From: Psychrobacter aquaticus CMS 56
GTDB taxonomy: Bacteria; Pseudomonadota; Gammaproteobacteria; Pseudomonadales; Moraxellaceae
DNA length: 64,000 bases
Reading direction: 5' to 3'
Assembly: GCF_000471625.1 (NCBI RefSeq)
Contig: NZ_AUSW01000033.1
Location: 1-64,000 of the forward strand
A program made the translations under genes and the position numbers. This document shows, one piece after another, positions 44,904-53,826 of the stretch (the first letter of the stretch is position 1; each line of letters starts with the position of its first letter). The notes under the pieces are model-generated. The model saw only the letters and a program-made list of their open reading frames with translations, did no database searches and was not told where the DNA came from.

Positions 44904-46322
44904 ATGATACGCTCAACAGATAGCAGTCACGGACTGACAGAAAAGCAAGTGCGTCAGGTACTGTTGACGCTGCTGCTCGGCGGTACGGTGGTCAGCTTTA
45001 GTAATAGCGCCCTTAACCCTGCTATTCCCGTCTTTATGTCGGTGTTCGCAGTCGATATTGTGATGGGCGGCTGGGTGTTGAACGCTTATATACTGTCTAT
45101 GAGCGTGGGGCTGATGCTTAGCGGTTATTTGAGTAAAAGATTTGATTTTAGGCCAGTGTATTCGACCGCTATTCTAGGGTTTATGCTGGGTTCGGTGATT
45201 GGTATGCTAGCGCCTAGCATGATGATGGTGATTGTGGCGCGCGCTGTGCAAGGCTTTAGCGGTGGTCTCATTATCCCTTTGTCTATTGGTATGCTTTATC
45301 AGATTTATCCGCAGCACAGACATGGCAGAGTGATGGCGCTATGGGGCATCGTTATCATGATGTCACTGGCGTTCGGTCCGCTAGTAGGGGCTTATCTAGT
45401 AGAGCAATTTGCGTGGTGGACATTATTTGCGGCTACTCTGCCGCTGAGTGCGTTGGTCATGGTTATGGTGTGGACATGGTTACCGGACGTCCGCGCGCAT
45501 AAGGCAAGTAAACCCTTTGATGTCATAGGTTTTGTCAGTTTGCTCGTCTGGCTATTGGCGTTGATGACTTGGCTTAGCACACTCAAGACAGATTTCCATA
45601 GCAGTTTTGCCAGTATGGTAGGGACAGGCTTATTAGCCGTGTTGTTTTTACTGTCATTTTTGGGTTGGTGGGCGTATGAACGCCAGCAGAGTCAGCCACT
45701 ATTAGACGTGCGGTTGTTTAACAATAAGGTGTATTTGCATTGTACGATTATCAGCATTACTCAGACTTTAGGGCTGATGGTAGGCCTATTGCTATTGCCC
45801 ATATTGGTGCAAGAGGTGATGGGCGAAAGCGCGTTATGGACGGGCGTTATTTTGATGACAGCGACGCTCGTGTCTAGTATCACGACCCATTTTGCTGGCA
45901 AGCGCGTGGATAGGCACGGTGCGAGAAGCATCGGCATTTTGGGCATTTTGATCAGCGCACTGTCCATGTTGATGCTGGCATGGTGTTTATATCAGCCAAC
46001 GCTTTGGCTGCTGATGGCGATTATGAGTATCCAAGGCGTGGGTGTGGGACTGGCGTATTTGCCTACCACCACGGTTGGTTTTAGTAGTTTGGCCAAAGAA
46101 GTGGTCACCGAAGGCGCGGCGCTCAACAATATCAGTCGCCGTATAGTATCTACCATTTTTATCACGTTGGTGACGGTCTATGTGGCAGGACGCGGCGCGC
46201 AGTTATTAGCAGCTGGCAGTAATCAGAGCGTCAGTACTGCTATCCAAGAGATTTTTGTCATTTTGGCTGTGATGTTGTTTTTGACGGTTTTTTCAGCGCG
46301 GCAATTACCAAAAACGGCATAA
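44904..46322 (+). CDS. MFS transporter, probable siderophore exporter
   Basis: This 472-residue protein has about 14 membrane segments and DHA2-type features (S-F-S-N-S-A-L-N-P-A-I-P, L-N-A-Y-I-L-S-M, R-A-V-Q-G-F-S-G-G-L-I-I-P, and F-G-P-L-V-G-A-Y). Such drug:proton antiporters commonly export siderophores when encoded inside siderophore loci. It lies 92 bases after the acyltransferase and before a Fur-box-like site. Confidence 0.85.
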   Translation: MIRSTDSSHGLTEKQVRQVLLTLLLGGTVVSFSNSALNPAIPVFMSVFAVDIVMGGWVLNAYILSMSVGLMLSGYLSKRFDFRPVYSTAILGFMLGSVIGMLAPSMMMVIVARAVQGFSGGLIIPLSIGMLYQIYPQHRHGRVMALWGIVIMMSLAFGPLVGAYLVEQFAWWTLFAATLPLSALVMVMVWTWLPDVRAHKASKPFDVIGFVSLLVWLLALMTWLSTLKTDFHSSFASMVGTGLLAVLFLLSFLGWWAYERQQSQPLLDVRLFNNKVYLHCTIISITQTLGLMVGLLLLPILVQEVMGESALWTGVILMTATLVSSITTHFAGKRVDRHGARSIGILGILISALSMLMLAWCLYQPTLWLLMAIMSIQGVGVGLAYLPTTTVGFSSLAKEVVTEGAALNNISRRIVSTIFITLVTVYVAGRGAQLLAAGSNQSVSTAIQEIFVILAVMLFLTVFSARQLPKTA

Positions 46323-46395
46323 GTTATGTAGCGGTATTTTGACGGTATGAATCTGTGAGACAAACCCTTATAGGGGATTGTTTTAATTTATTAAT

Positions 46396-46414
46396 GTAAT
46401 TGATTATCATTCGC
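46396..46414. promoter_or_regulatory. Fur box upstream of NIS synthetase 2
   Basis: GTAATTGATTATCATTCGC matches the Fur consensus at about 13 of 19 positions, with the TGATTATCATT centre intact. It lies 60 bases before the synthetase start, so a second iron-controlled transcript probably begins here. Confidence 0.6.
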
Positions 46415-46473
46415 TTTAAAAGCCTGGTTGGTTTAGTCATTCACTTTTTTATTTTTAGATAGGAAATTTATAT

Positions 46474-48411
46474 ATGCACAATCATAAAGTAGAACAAAAC
46501 ACGAGTCGTGTAGATATGGATGTCACTAAGCCGTGGCAAGCGCCGATTGACCATCGAGTCAGGCAGCGTGCAGAGCAGCGCGTCATTAAGCAGCTATTAC
46601 AAGCGTTATTGTATGAAAATATTATTGAGTTTAAATATGCGAGTGCAGACTCTAGTAATGACAAGGCACTCTTAGACTTTACGATAAAAGCCACTGACAA
46701 TGTCAATTACCGCGCTCAAGGTTATATTCATTATAGCTTTGATATCATTCGTTTTAATGATTTTAACGTCCAGCGAGTCGTTGATGGCAATGCTTGCGAT
46801 GCCATACTTGAGCATGTCATTAGTGATATTTTGTTAAACATAGCCGATGCTTCCTTAAAAGACAGCTTTATCAAAGAACTGCGTCATACTTTGGTAAACG
46901 AGACCCAAGCCCAGCGGCTATCACCCAACTTATCAATGCCGAACGTACCAACACCAAACGCACCAGCGCCGATTGACGTGCTCACTTACGAGCAGCTCGA
47001 GGGCTATTTGATGGCAGGTCACCCTTATCATCCCTGTTTTAAATCTCGTATCGGTTTTGATTTACAGGACAATTATGACTATGGGCCAGAATTTGGCCAA
47101 AATATAGAGGTGGTTTGGCTGGCAGTTAAAAAGGAGCTGCTGGTTAGCAATACTGCCTTTGAGTTCAGTTCTGCTACCACGCTTAACGAATGGATTAAAG
47201 ACTATGTAGACGTGGACAATTATGAGGCATTGAATGACAAGCTAAAACGTATACTTGCGACGACAAATGATAAAAGTGAGGCAAACGAAGATGAGGACGC
47301 CAATGCTTATGGTTTGATACCAGCGCATCCTTGGCAATGGCAAAATACTTTAATCCTTGCGTTGCAGCCGCTTATTGACACGCAGGAAGTGATTTATTTA
47401 GGCAGTACGGGTAACCAATACCGCGCTCAGCAATCCATCCGCTCTTTATCGATGTTGCAAGCAGACAAAGCCTATTTAAAGCTTAGTATGCATCTGATTA
47501 ATACCTCAAGCACCCGTATATTGGCCAAACATACTGTCATGAATGCCACCGTTGTGACCACGTGGCTCAATCAGTTGGTGGCAGAAGACGAGACGGCACA
47601 AGCATTACAAATTGCGTTTTTAGGCGAAACGGTGGGCATCAGTTTAGACCATGAAGTGCTACAAAGACGCGGCTATCAGCATCCAGACATTTATGGCGGG
47701 CTTGGCGCAATTTGGCGTGAAAACGTGAGCCAGTATTTATCGACAAACCAAAAAGCCTTTCCGCTAAATGGCGTCAGTTATATCAATACGGACGGCTCTA
47801 CGCTCATTGACCCTTGGCTTAATAAGTACAGCGTAGAGGATTGGACGGCCCAACTTATCAAAGTGACCGTCGCTCCGGTATTGCATCTCTTATTTGGTCA
47901 CGGTATTGCTTTAGAGTGCCATGCGCAAAATATCGTATTGGTACATGAAGACGGCTTTCCTGTAAAAGTATTGCTAAAAGATTTGCACGACGGGGTTCGC
48001 TATTCGCCCAAGCATTTGACACGTCAAGACTTGATTCCGAGTTTTCATAGCTTGCCAGCTGCCCACGCGGCACTAAATCGTGGCTCATTTATTGAAACAG
48101 ATGACACCGATGGCATCCGTGATATGACAGTGGCGTGCTTGTTTTTTGTGGCATTTGCAGATATTGCCGTTTTTATGCAGACCCATTATCACTATCCTGA
48201 GGCAGTATTTTGGCAGCAGGTTGCTGACTGCGTGACAGATTATCAAAATCGTCATCCAGAGCATGAGGCAAGGTTTGAGCTGTTTGATGTCTTTGCTAAG
48301 CAAACCCGTATTGAGTCTTTGGCTAAGCGCCGACTGTTTGGCGATCAGGTGTTTCCGATCAAATATATCAATAATCCATTAGCCAAAAGTCGAGTACAGA
48401 CACAATGTTAA
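46474..48411 (+). CDS. NIS siderophore synthetase 2 (IucA/IucC family)
   Basis: This 645-residue NIS synthetase has the G-H-P-Y-H-P-C-F-K-S-R-I-G-F motif at about residue 182, H-P-W-Q-W-Q near 285 and H-A-Q-N near 482, all expected of an active enzyme. The N-terminal 140 residues are more variable. It follows a Fur-box-like site with an AGGAAA ribosome site and overlaps the next synthetase by seven bases. It is probably the partner of synthetase 1 (RhbF-like) or of synthetase 3; which acid and amine it uses is not known. Confidence 0.88.
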   Translation: MHNHKVEQNTSRVDMDVTKPWQAPIDHRVRQRAEQRVIKQLLQALLYENIIEFKYASADSSNDKALLDFTIKATDNVNYRAQGYIHYSFDIIRFNDFNVQRVVDGNACDAILEHVISDILLNIADASLKDSFIKELRHTLVNETQAQRLSPNLSMPNVPTPNAPAPIDVLTYEQLEGYLMAGHPYHPCFKSRIGFDLQDNYDYGPEFGQNIEVVWLAVKKELLVSNTAFEFSSATTLNEWIKDYVDVDNYEALNDKLKRILATTNDKSEANEDEDANAYGLIPAHPWQWQNTLILALQPLIDTQEVIYLGSTGNQYRAQQSIRSLSMLQADKAYLKLSMHLINTSSTRILAKHTVMNATVVTTWLNQLVAEDETAQALQIAFLGETVGISLDHEVLQRRGYQHPDIYGGLGAIWRENVSQYLSTNQKAFPLNGVSYINTDGSTLIDPWLNKYSVEDWTAQLIKVTVAPVLHLLFGHGIALECHAQNIVLVHEDGFPVKVLLKDLHDGVRYSPKHLTRQDLIPSFHSLPAAHAALNRGSFIETDDTDGIRDMTVACLFFVAFADIAVFMQTHYHYPEAVFWQQVADCVTDYQNRHPEHEARFELFDVFAKQTRIESLAKRRLFGDQVFPIKYINNPLAKSRVQTQC

Positions 48412-50507
48412 GTACCGATGAAACAGTAAAGATAAATAGCATGCCTACTTTATTTCCAGTCCAAATCAGTCATTCGGAAAGCCAGCCTGATATGGTGGCA
48501 ATACAAAGATCAATGATAACGTATCTGATTGAGTGCGCTTTACTTGAGCAATGGTTAGAGGAACATCGCGTTGAGGTGACAACGACGTCTGATTATTTAA
48601 CAAGGCAAAATTTGCCGCAGGCTGTCGCGTTGCTACCGAGTGCGTATCAAGTCTTTTTTGCCCAAGATAATCCATTACTGGTGATTGAAATCAGTAGCGA
48701 TAGCCGATTGTTGTTACTCGTGGAGTCGGGATATACCGCACCGTGGCGACTTTATAAACCTTGCTTGCCAGTTTTGTATAACCTATCAAATTTAGACAAC
48801 TCTATCAGCGATTGGTTACAACCGTTAGAGGCAGTAGACCCTCTATTAGATATTTTACTGTCTGCTATGGATCACTCAGCACTGAGTACAACAGGTATTG
48901 GCAAATTAAAAGAAAGCTTGCAAGCGTCCTTAGTTGCCAAGCAGCAATCCGCTCATGCGGACATAACCACTACCGTCTATAGTCAGCCGCATTGGTATCA
49001 AACCTTAATTGCCGCCGAGCAATGGGCATCGTTGATGGATCGTCCTTTTCATCCGCTGGCTAAGGGCAAGCTGGGGTTTACGGCAGCAGAGTACCAGCGT
49101 TATATGGCAGAGTTTAATCAGCCCATTGCGCTGGTGTGGGTAGCGATTGCCAAAAGCCATATTATGGTGGCGGATCAGGTAGAGGATATCAATCGACAAA
49201 ATCCAGCGGCGTATTTATTAGACGAACCGCAGCAGCAGCGATTGCGACAGGTGTTAGAAGAGAAAAATCTGACCGATACTCATGTAGCAATCCCTGTCCA
49301 TCCTTGGCAGTTGACTCAATTATTTGATAATAACCGCGCGGATAACAGTTATGCCGATGATTTTGCCAATGGTACGGTAGTCAAATTACCCTTTGATAGC
49401 CCAATGACTTACGCCAGCGCCTCCATGCGCAGTATGTTATTGAGTGCCGATACGCCGCATAGCATCAAGTTGCCCATAGGAGTGTACGCCTTAAACTCCA
49501 AACGGTACTTGCCCGCACTAAAACTGATTAATGGCGAAAAAAACCAAGCGATTCTGATGCAGGCCAGACAAATAGATAAGGTATTGTCAGCGCAGCTGCG
49601 ACTATGGGATGAGCGTCTTTGGTGGGGCTATATGTCGCCGACACATCTACAAGATAAAAGCGCAACCAATCCCTATTTTTATCAAGAAAAGCCCACGCAT
49701 TTAGGTGCTATGCTCAGGAATCTACCAACAGATCTGTGTGATGACCAAGTGCGGCTACTGCCCATGGCAAGCCTCGGCATGTTGGTGTCTAAAGACGGCG
49801 TGAGTCATCATATCTTTGATGAGATCATCCAAGCAAAATCGCCTACGACTCAAACATCTCACATAAAACGCGCGGCTATTGATTGCTTCAAAAACCTCTG
49901 CGAGGTGTTTTTGGGTACGATGCTGCGCTGCCTGCGTTTAGGACTTGCTCCTGAGATGCACGGACAGAACATCGTAATGGTGATGAAAAATCATCGTTTT
50001 ACCAGCTTGCTACTGCGCGATCATGATTCGTTACGTATTTATTTGCCATGGCTTACGCGTTATCAAATAGCAGATCCTGAATATTTAAGCCCGCCCAATG
50101 TTAAAAATCGCTTGTACCGAGAGACCCCGCAAGCATTGATATTTTATCTTCAGTCCTTGGGCGTATTGGTCAATCTTCGCGCCATTATTGAATCGTTGTC
50201 CACGTATTATGAGATTGATGAACAGGTACTGTGGGGTGAGGCGAGGGACAGTATCGATAAGGAATTGACGGATATTGACTTCGATGCCGATCAGTGTGAG
50301 ATGCTCCGTGAGCAACTATTGACCAATCCATACTATCCGCATAAAACGTTGCTGTTGCCCGTAATTGAGCGCGGTGACGATCCGCATGGCAGCATGCCTG
50401 CAGGAGAGAGTATGACCACCAATCCTTTTTTTAGGGCAAAAAACATCGACGCAAATCTTAGGGTGGATTCAGTACGAAAACATAATGAGAGAAAAATTAA
50501 TGGATAA
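48405..50507 (+). CDS. NIS siderophore synthetase 3 (IucA/IucC family)
   Basis: This 700-residue protein is a third NIS synthetase, with D-R-P-F-H-P-L-A-K-G-K-L-G-F near residue 212, H-P-W-Q-L-T near 299 and E-M-H-G-Q-N near 517. It is longer than the other two because of N- and C-terminal additions; the C-terminal 100 residues look FhuF/IucC-like. It overlaps synthetase 2 by seven bases and the RraA-like gene by eight, so the three are translationally coupled. A third synthetase suggests a third coupling step beyond the two needed for a schizokinen-type product. Confidence 0.85.
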   Translation: MLSTDETVKINSMPTLFPVQISHSESQPDMVAIQRSMITYLIECALLEQWLEEHRVEVTTTSDYLTRQNLPQAVALLPSAYQVFFAQDNPLLVIEISSDSRLLLLVESGYTAPWRLYKPCLPVLYNLSNLDNSISDWLQPLEAVDPLLDILLSAMDHSALSTTGIGKLKESLQASLVAKQQSAHADITTTVYSQPHWYQTLIAAEQWASLMDRPFHPLAKGKLGFTAAEYQRYMAEFNQPIALVWVAIAKSHIMVADQVEDINRQNPAAYLLDEPQQQRLRQVLEEKNLTDTHVAIPVHPWQLTQLFDNNRADNSYADDFANGTVVKLPFDSPMTYASASMRSMLLSADTPHSIKLPIGVYALNSKRYLPALKLINGEKNQAILMQARQIDKVLSAQLRLWDERLWWGYMSPTHLQDKSATNPYFYQEKPTHLGAMLRNLPTDLCDDQVRLLPMASLGMLVSKDGVSHHIFDEIIQAKSPTTQTSHIKRAAIDCFKNLCEVFLGTMLRCLRLGLAPEMHGQNIVMVMKNHRFTSLLLRDHDSLRIYLPWLTRYQIADPEYLSPPNVKNRLYRETPQALIFYLQSLGVLVNLRAIIESLSTYYEIDEQVLWGEARDSIDKELTDIDFDADQCEMLREQLLTNPYYPHKTLLLPVIERGDDPHGSMPAGESMTTNPFFRAKNIDANLRVDSVRKHNERKING

Positions 50508-51141
50508 AATTGATATTGATACGCTAGTAGAGAGTTACAAGAGCATAGCCACCTCAACGATTGGGCATCTGACCGAAGTGGGGTATTTACCAGATATCAA
50601 AGCGCTGTCTCCTTGTACTCATACTGTTGTTGGAAAAGTCATCACAGCGACTTTGAACTCAGACAATACGGAGGTGATTAATCAAACGTTGATTCAGGCG
50701 CAGCCGAATGACATTTTGTGTATCGATGCGCAAGTGCTCGGCATCAAAGCTTGTTGGGGCGCGTTACGTACTTGCGCCGCTATTTATGAAAAGCTCGCTG
50801 GTGTTATCGTTATTGGACAAGCGACAGATTCAAGGCAGATTCAGCAATTAGGCTTTCCGGTATTTGCTCAAGGTATCAGCGCGGTCACCACATTTAAAAG
50901 CCATCAGACACAAGGCGTATTGGCATCTGACATTTATTACCGTTTCGGCTCGCAGAGCACCCTTATTTGCTCAGGTGACATTGCTATTATGGACGATGAT
51001 GGCGTGTTTGTATTGCCACTTGATTTGGCACAGCAGTTATTGCCAGATTGCCAAACAAAACATCAGAAAGATGAAACCAAGTTTCAGCTGTTTTTTGAGG
51101 CTTATAAGAACGATCAATTGGATTCGTTTTTTAAGCGATAA
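50500..51141 (+). CDS. RraA/HMG-aldolase-like protein in siderophore operon
   Basis: The start at 50500 (GAGAG site) gives 213 residues, close to the RraA/4-hydroxy-4-methyl-2-oxoglutarate aldolase fold. Family segments include T-A-T-L-N-S-D-N, C-I-D-A-Q-V-L-G-I-K-A-C-W-G and G-V-I-V-I-G-Q-A-T-D-S-R-Q-I. The usual G-G-E/D-x-x-x-A-x-W-G segment is only partly preserved (I-K-A-C-W-G), and the R-D aldolase pair is diverged (D-S-R-Q). It is the last gene of the second siderophore operon. It may make or cleave a keto-acid building block, or be a regulator; function is open. Confidence 0.75.
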   Translation: MDKIDIDTLVESYKSIATSTIGHLTEVGYLPDIKALSPCTHTVVGKVITATLNSDNTEVINQTLIQAQPNDILCIDAQVLGIKACWGALRTCAAIYEKLAGVIVIGQATDSRQIQQLGFPVFAQGISAVTTFKSHQTQGVLASDIYYRFGSQSTLICSGDIAIMDDDGVFVLPLDLAQQLLPDCQTKHQKDETKFQLFFEAYKNDQLDSFFKR

Positions 51142-51257
51142 ACCATCCAGCATGAACCATTAAATAGTCAACACCTGTTCTTAAATGTGATAAGTAGTTG
51201 CGCCCATTTATTGTCATGAGGGAACAGGCTATTTGATTTGTAAATAGGTCTGGAAAT

Positions 51258-51276
51258 GTGAATAGTTATCATTTAC
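51258..51276. promoter_or_regulatory. Fur box upstream of the TonB-dependent receptor
   Basis: GTGAATAGTTATCATTTAC matches about 12 of 19 Fur positions, with the right-hand TATCATT intact. It lies 86 bases before the receptor start; weaker than the other three sites. Confidence 0.45.
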
Positions 51277-51361
51277 AATACCATTCACAAACTTAGTACA
51301 TACTGTATTACGAGCTAAACATAACTCAGACCACTATCCAGCCACTATTCAAATAAGTGAA

Positions 51362-53704
51362 ATGACAATGAAAAGCCATCATCAAGTTGCTCTATCCCTT
51401 CTTACGCTCTGTATTACCCAGCAATTGTATGCGCAAACGGATGTTACGCTTTCAGATTCCACCACAGAGACAGCCGTAACCTCGGCGACCAGTGACACAC
51501 CAAATGTTACTTTGGATACCATCACAGTCACGGCGCGTGCGAAGACGGGGACGGCGCTGGCACAAAAAATCAGTGAGATGCCAGCAGTCACCCAAGTGAT
51601 TGGGGAAGAAGACATTCGAGAACAGGCCACAGGTAACCGTACGACAGGTGATATATTGGCACAGCTGATTCCAAGTTTGGGGGCTAGTAGTGGTTCAACC
51701 AGTAACTATGGTACAACCATGCGTGGTCGTCCGGTGCAATACTTGCTAAATGGTGTGCCGTTGTCAGGGTCACGCAGCTTATCACGAGAGTTAAACAGTA
51801 TTGATCCAGCGCAGCTTGAGCGGGTAGAGGTGCTCTCTGGCGCAACCAGTATTTATGGCGCTGGCGCAGCAGGTGGCCTTATCAATCTGGTCACCAAATC
51901 GGCAGCAGGTGCAGGCTTTACAGGTCAAACTCGATTGGGTTTTGATAGCAGCCGTGAGTTTGAATCAGATTCATTGGGTTATCATGTGGGTCAGAGCTTG
52001 GGTTATGGCGGCGAGCGTGTTTATGGTCGCCTAGATGTAGACTATGCCAGCAAAGGCGGTAAGTTCGATAGCCATGGCGACCGTATTGGTCCAGATGTCA
52101 ATCAAACCGATCAGCAAGATACCGAGTCGTTGAGTGTCAACGCCAACTTAGGCATGGACATCGATGACAGTCAAAGCGTAAACCTAGCGGTGACCTATTA
52201 TAATGATGAGCAAGACACTGACTATGGTCCAGATTACGGTAAAAACTTAGAAGTGTTGTTACTTGGTGAGACGCCATCCTTAAAAGCGATCGATGGTGCT
52301 AGTATAGAAAAACAGCCTTATACCACCAAGACCTCAGTGAACCTCAATTATAACAACGACGATGTCGCAGGTTCTAACTTAAGCATTACAGGTTACTACC
52401 GTGATGAACAGGGACGTTTTTATCCTTCGGGTAAAGACGCCAGAAAACAAGCCCGTGAAGTATTGCTAGCAAACGGCATCGACAAAGACACAGCGAAAAA
52501 GCAGGCAGGCGGTGCGATATTCATTATGCAATCAGAAGCAGATATCGAAGTGATGGGTCTGCGCGCCGCCATGCAGACTGATACTGAGTTTGCTGGCAAA
52601 CAGACGCTATTGAGCTATGGTGCGGATTTTGAGCGTGAAAACAGCGAGCAAACTTATAAGGGCCAAGACTTAAATACGTTTATCGCTAGTAATGGTTTGA
52701 CCGCTGTGTCTAATGGCAATACCTACAATGCTGGACCTGTTACCACCATCGATAAAATTGGGGTGTTTATCAATGCTGATACCGATATCACGGATAAATG
52801 GCATGCTAGCGCTGGCGTGCGTTATCAAAAACTCAAATCAAAAACAGATGCCTTTATCCCCATTTATGAGCAGCTGTTAGAAGAATACTTTAATGGCTCT
52901 AGTACTGACTATCAAGCAGGTGAAGTAGCCAAGGGTAAGACGGATCATGACAAAACCTTGTTTAACATTGGCAGTAGCTATCAACTAACACCAAATGATC
53001 AGATATTTGCCAATTTCTCACAAGGTTTTACTACCGCTGATATACAACGTGCCTTACGTGACGTGCGAGCAGGCTTTGTGGTTAACTCAGACAACGTGCA
53101 GCCCATCTCGATCAATAACTATGATTTAGGCTGGGAAGGTAAGCGCGGTGATACGTCAGCCAGAGTCAGCACCTTTTATAATACCTCGGACAAAACCGTG
53201 CGTTTTACCAATGACTATACGGTAGAAGTGGTGGATACTGACGAGCGAGTTTATGGCGTAGAGGGATCGCTCACCCAAGATATTAGTGATAACTGGCAAG
53301 TGGGTGGTAGCGTGGCTTATACACGTGGTCAGTATAAGAAAGACGGCGATTGGCTGGAGCTGGATGCGGTGCGCTTGACGCCGCTTAAAGGCACGGCATT
53401 TGCACAATATAACTTTGATGAAGGCAGCACCATACGTCTACAAGCGTTGGCGATTGGTGGCGATGATAGAGCGTTTAAGGATCAACAAAAAGACCCAGAC
53501 GCTGGTGCACTACCAGTCAAAGGTTATATGACGTTAGACGTACTGGGTCAAGTAAACATGCCTGTCGGCCGAGTCGGTTATGGGGTTTATAATTTACTCA
53601 ATAAAGACTATCAAACGGTTTATCATCAAACCACGTTTGGCGATACGAACCGTCTACCTGCCACAGGCACCACGTATGGTCTGAGTTATACTATCGACTA
53701 CTAA
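51362..53704 (+). CDS. TonB-dependent siderophore receptor
   Basis: This 780-residue outer-membrane receptor has a signal peptide (about 1-25, ending L-Y-A-Q). A TonB box-like D-T-I-T-V-T-A-R follows near residue 53, then a plug domain (I-R-E-Q-A-T-G-N through G-G-L-I-N-L-V-T-K) and a 22-strand-type barrel ending in an aromatic (Y-T-I-D-Y). It should take up the ferric siderophore made by the cluster, although import of other siderophores is possible. It follows the synthetase operon and is preceded by a Fur-box-like site. Two ATG starts lie six bases apart; the first is used. Confidence 0.92.
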   Translation: MTMKSHHQVALSLLTLCITQQLYAQTDVTLSDSTTETAVTSATSDTPNVTLDTITVTARAKTGTALAQKISEMPAVTQVIGEEDIREQATGNRTTGDILAQLIPSLGASSGSTSNYGTTMRGRPVQYLLNGVPLSGSRSLSRELNSIDPAQLERVEVLSGATSIYGAGAAGGLINLVTKSAAGAGFTGQTRLGFDSSREFESDSLGYHVGQSLGYGGERVYGRLDVDYASKGGKFDSHGDRIGPDVNQTDQQDTESLSVNANLGMDIDDSQSVNLAVTYYNDEQDTDYGPDYGKNLEVLLLGETPSLKAIDGASIEKQPYTTKTSVNLNYNNDDVAGSNLSITGYYRDEQGRFYPSGKDARKQAREVLLANGIDKDTAKKQAGGAIFIMQSEADIEVMGLRAAMQTDTEFAGKQTLLSYGADFERENSEQTYKGQDLNTFIASNGLTAVSNGNTYNAGPVTTIDKIGVFINADTDITDKWHASAGVRYQKLKSKTDAFIPIYEQLLEEYFNGSSTDYQAGEVAKGKTDHDKTLFNIGSSYQLTPNDQIFANFSQGFTTADIQRALRDVRAGFVVNSDNVQPISINNYDLGWEGKRGDTSARVSTFYNTSDKTVRFTNDYTVEVVDTDERVYGVEGSLTQDISDNWQVGGSVAYTRGQYKKDGDWLELDAVRLTPLKGTAFAQYNFDEGSTIRLQALAIGGDDRAFKDQQKDPDAGALPVKGYMTLDVLGQVNMPVGRVGYGVYNLLNKDYQTVYHQTTFGDTNRLPATGTTYGLSYTIDY

Positions 53705-53705
53705 A

Positions 53706-53741
53706 ACATCGAATAAAACATCGAATAAAAACATCGAAGCT
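53706..53741. repeat. Short direct repeats after the receptor gene
   Basis: The string ACATCGAA occurs three times at about 12-14 base spacing (ACATCGAATAAA twice, then ACATCGAAG). It is probably simple slippage; no function is seen. Confidence 0.5.
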
Positions 53742-53756
53742 ACGCGTTATATAGAT

Positions 53757-53793
53757 AAGCCATACTATTTAAGAATAAATAGTATGGCTTTTT
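53757..53793. terminator. Bidirectional terminator between receptor and BCCT transporter
   Basis: A perfect 15-bp stem (AAGCCATACTATTTA and its complement) has a four-base AGAA loop and a T-run on the right. It lies between converging genes and likely serves both. Confidence 0.88.
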
Positions 53794-53826
53794 ACCATCT
53801 CATCTACGTCCATTATGCCAAGACTA

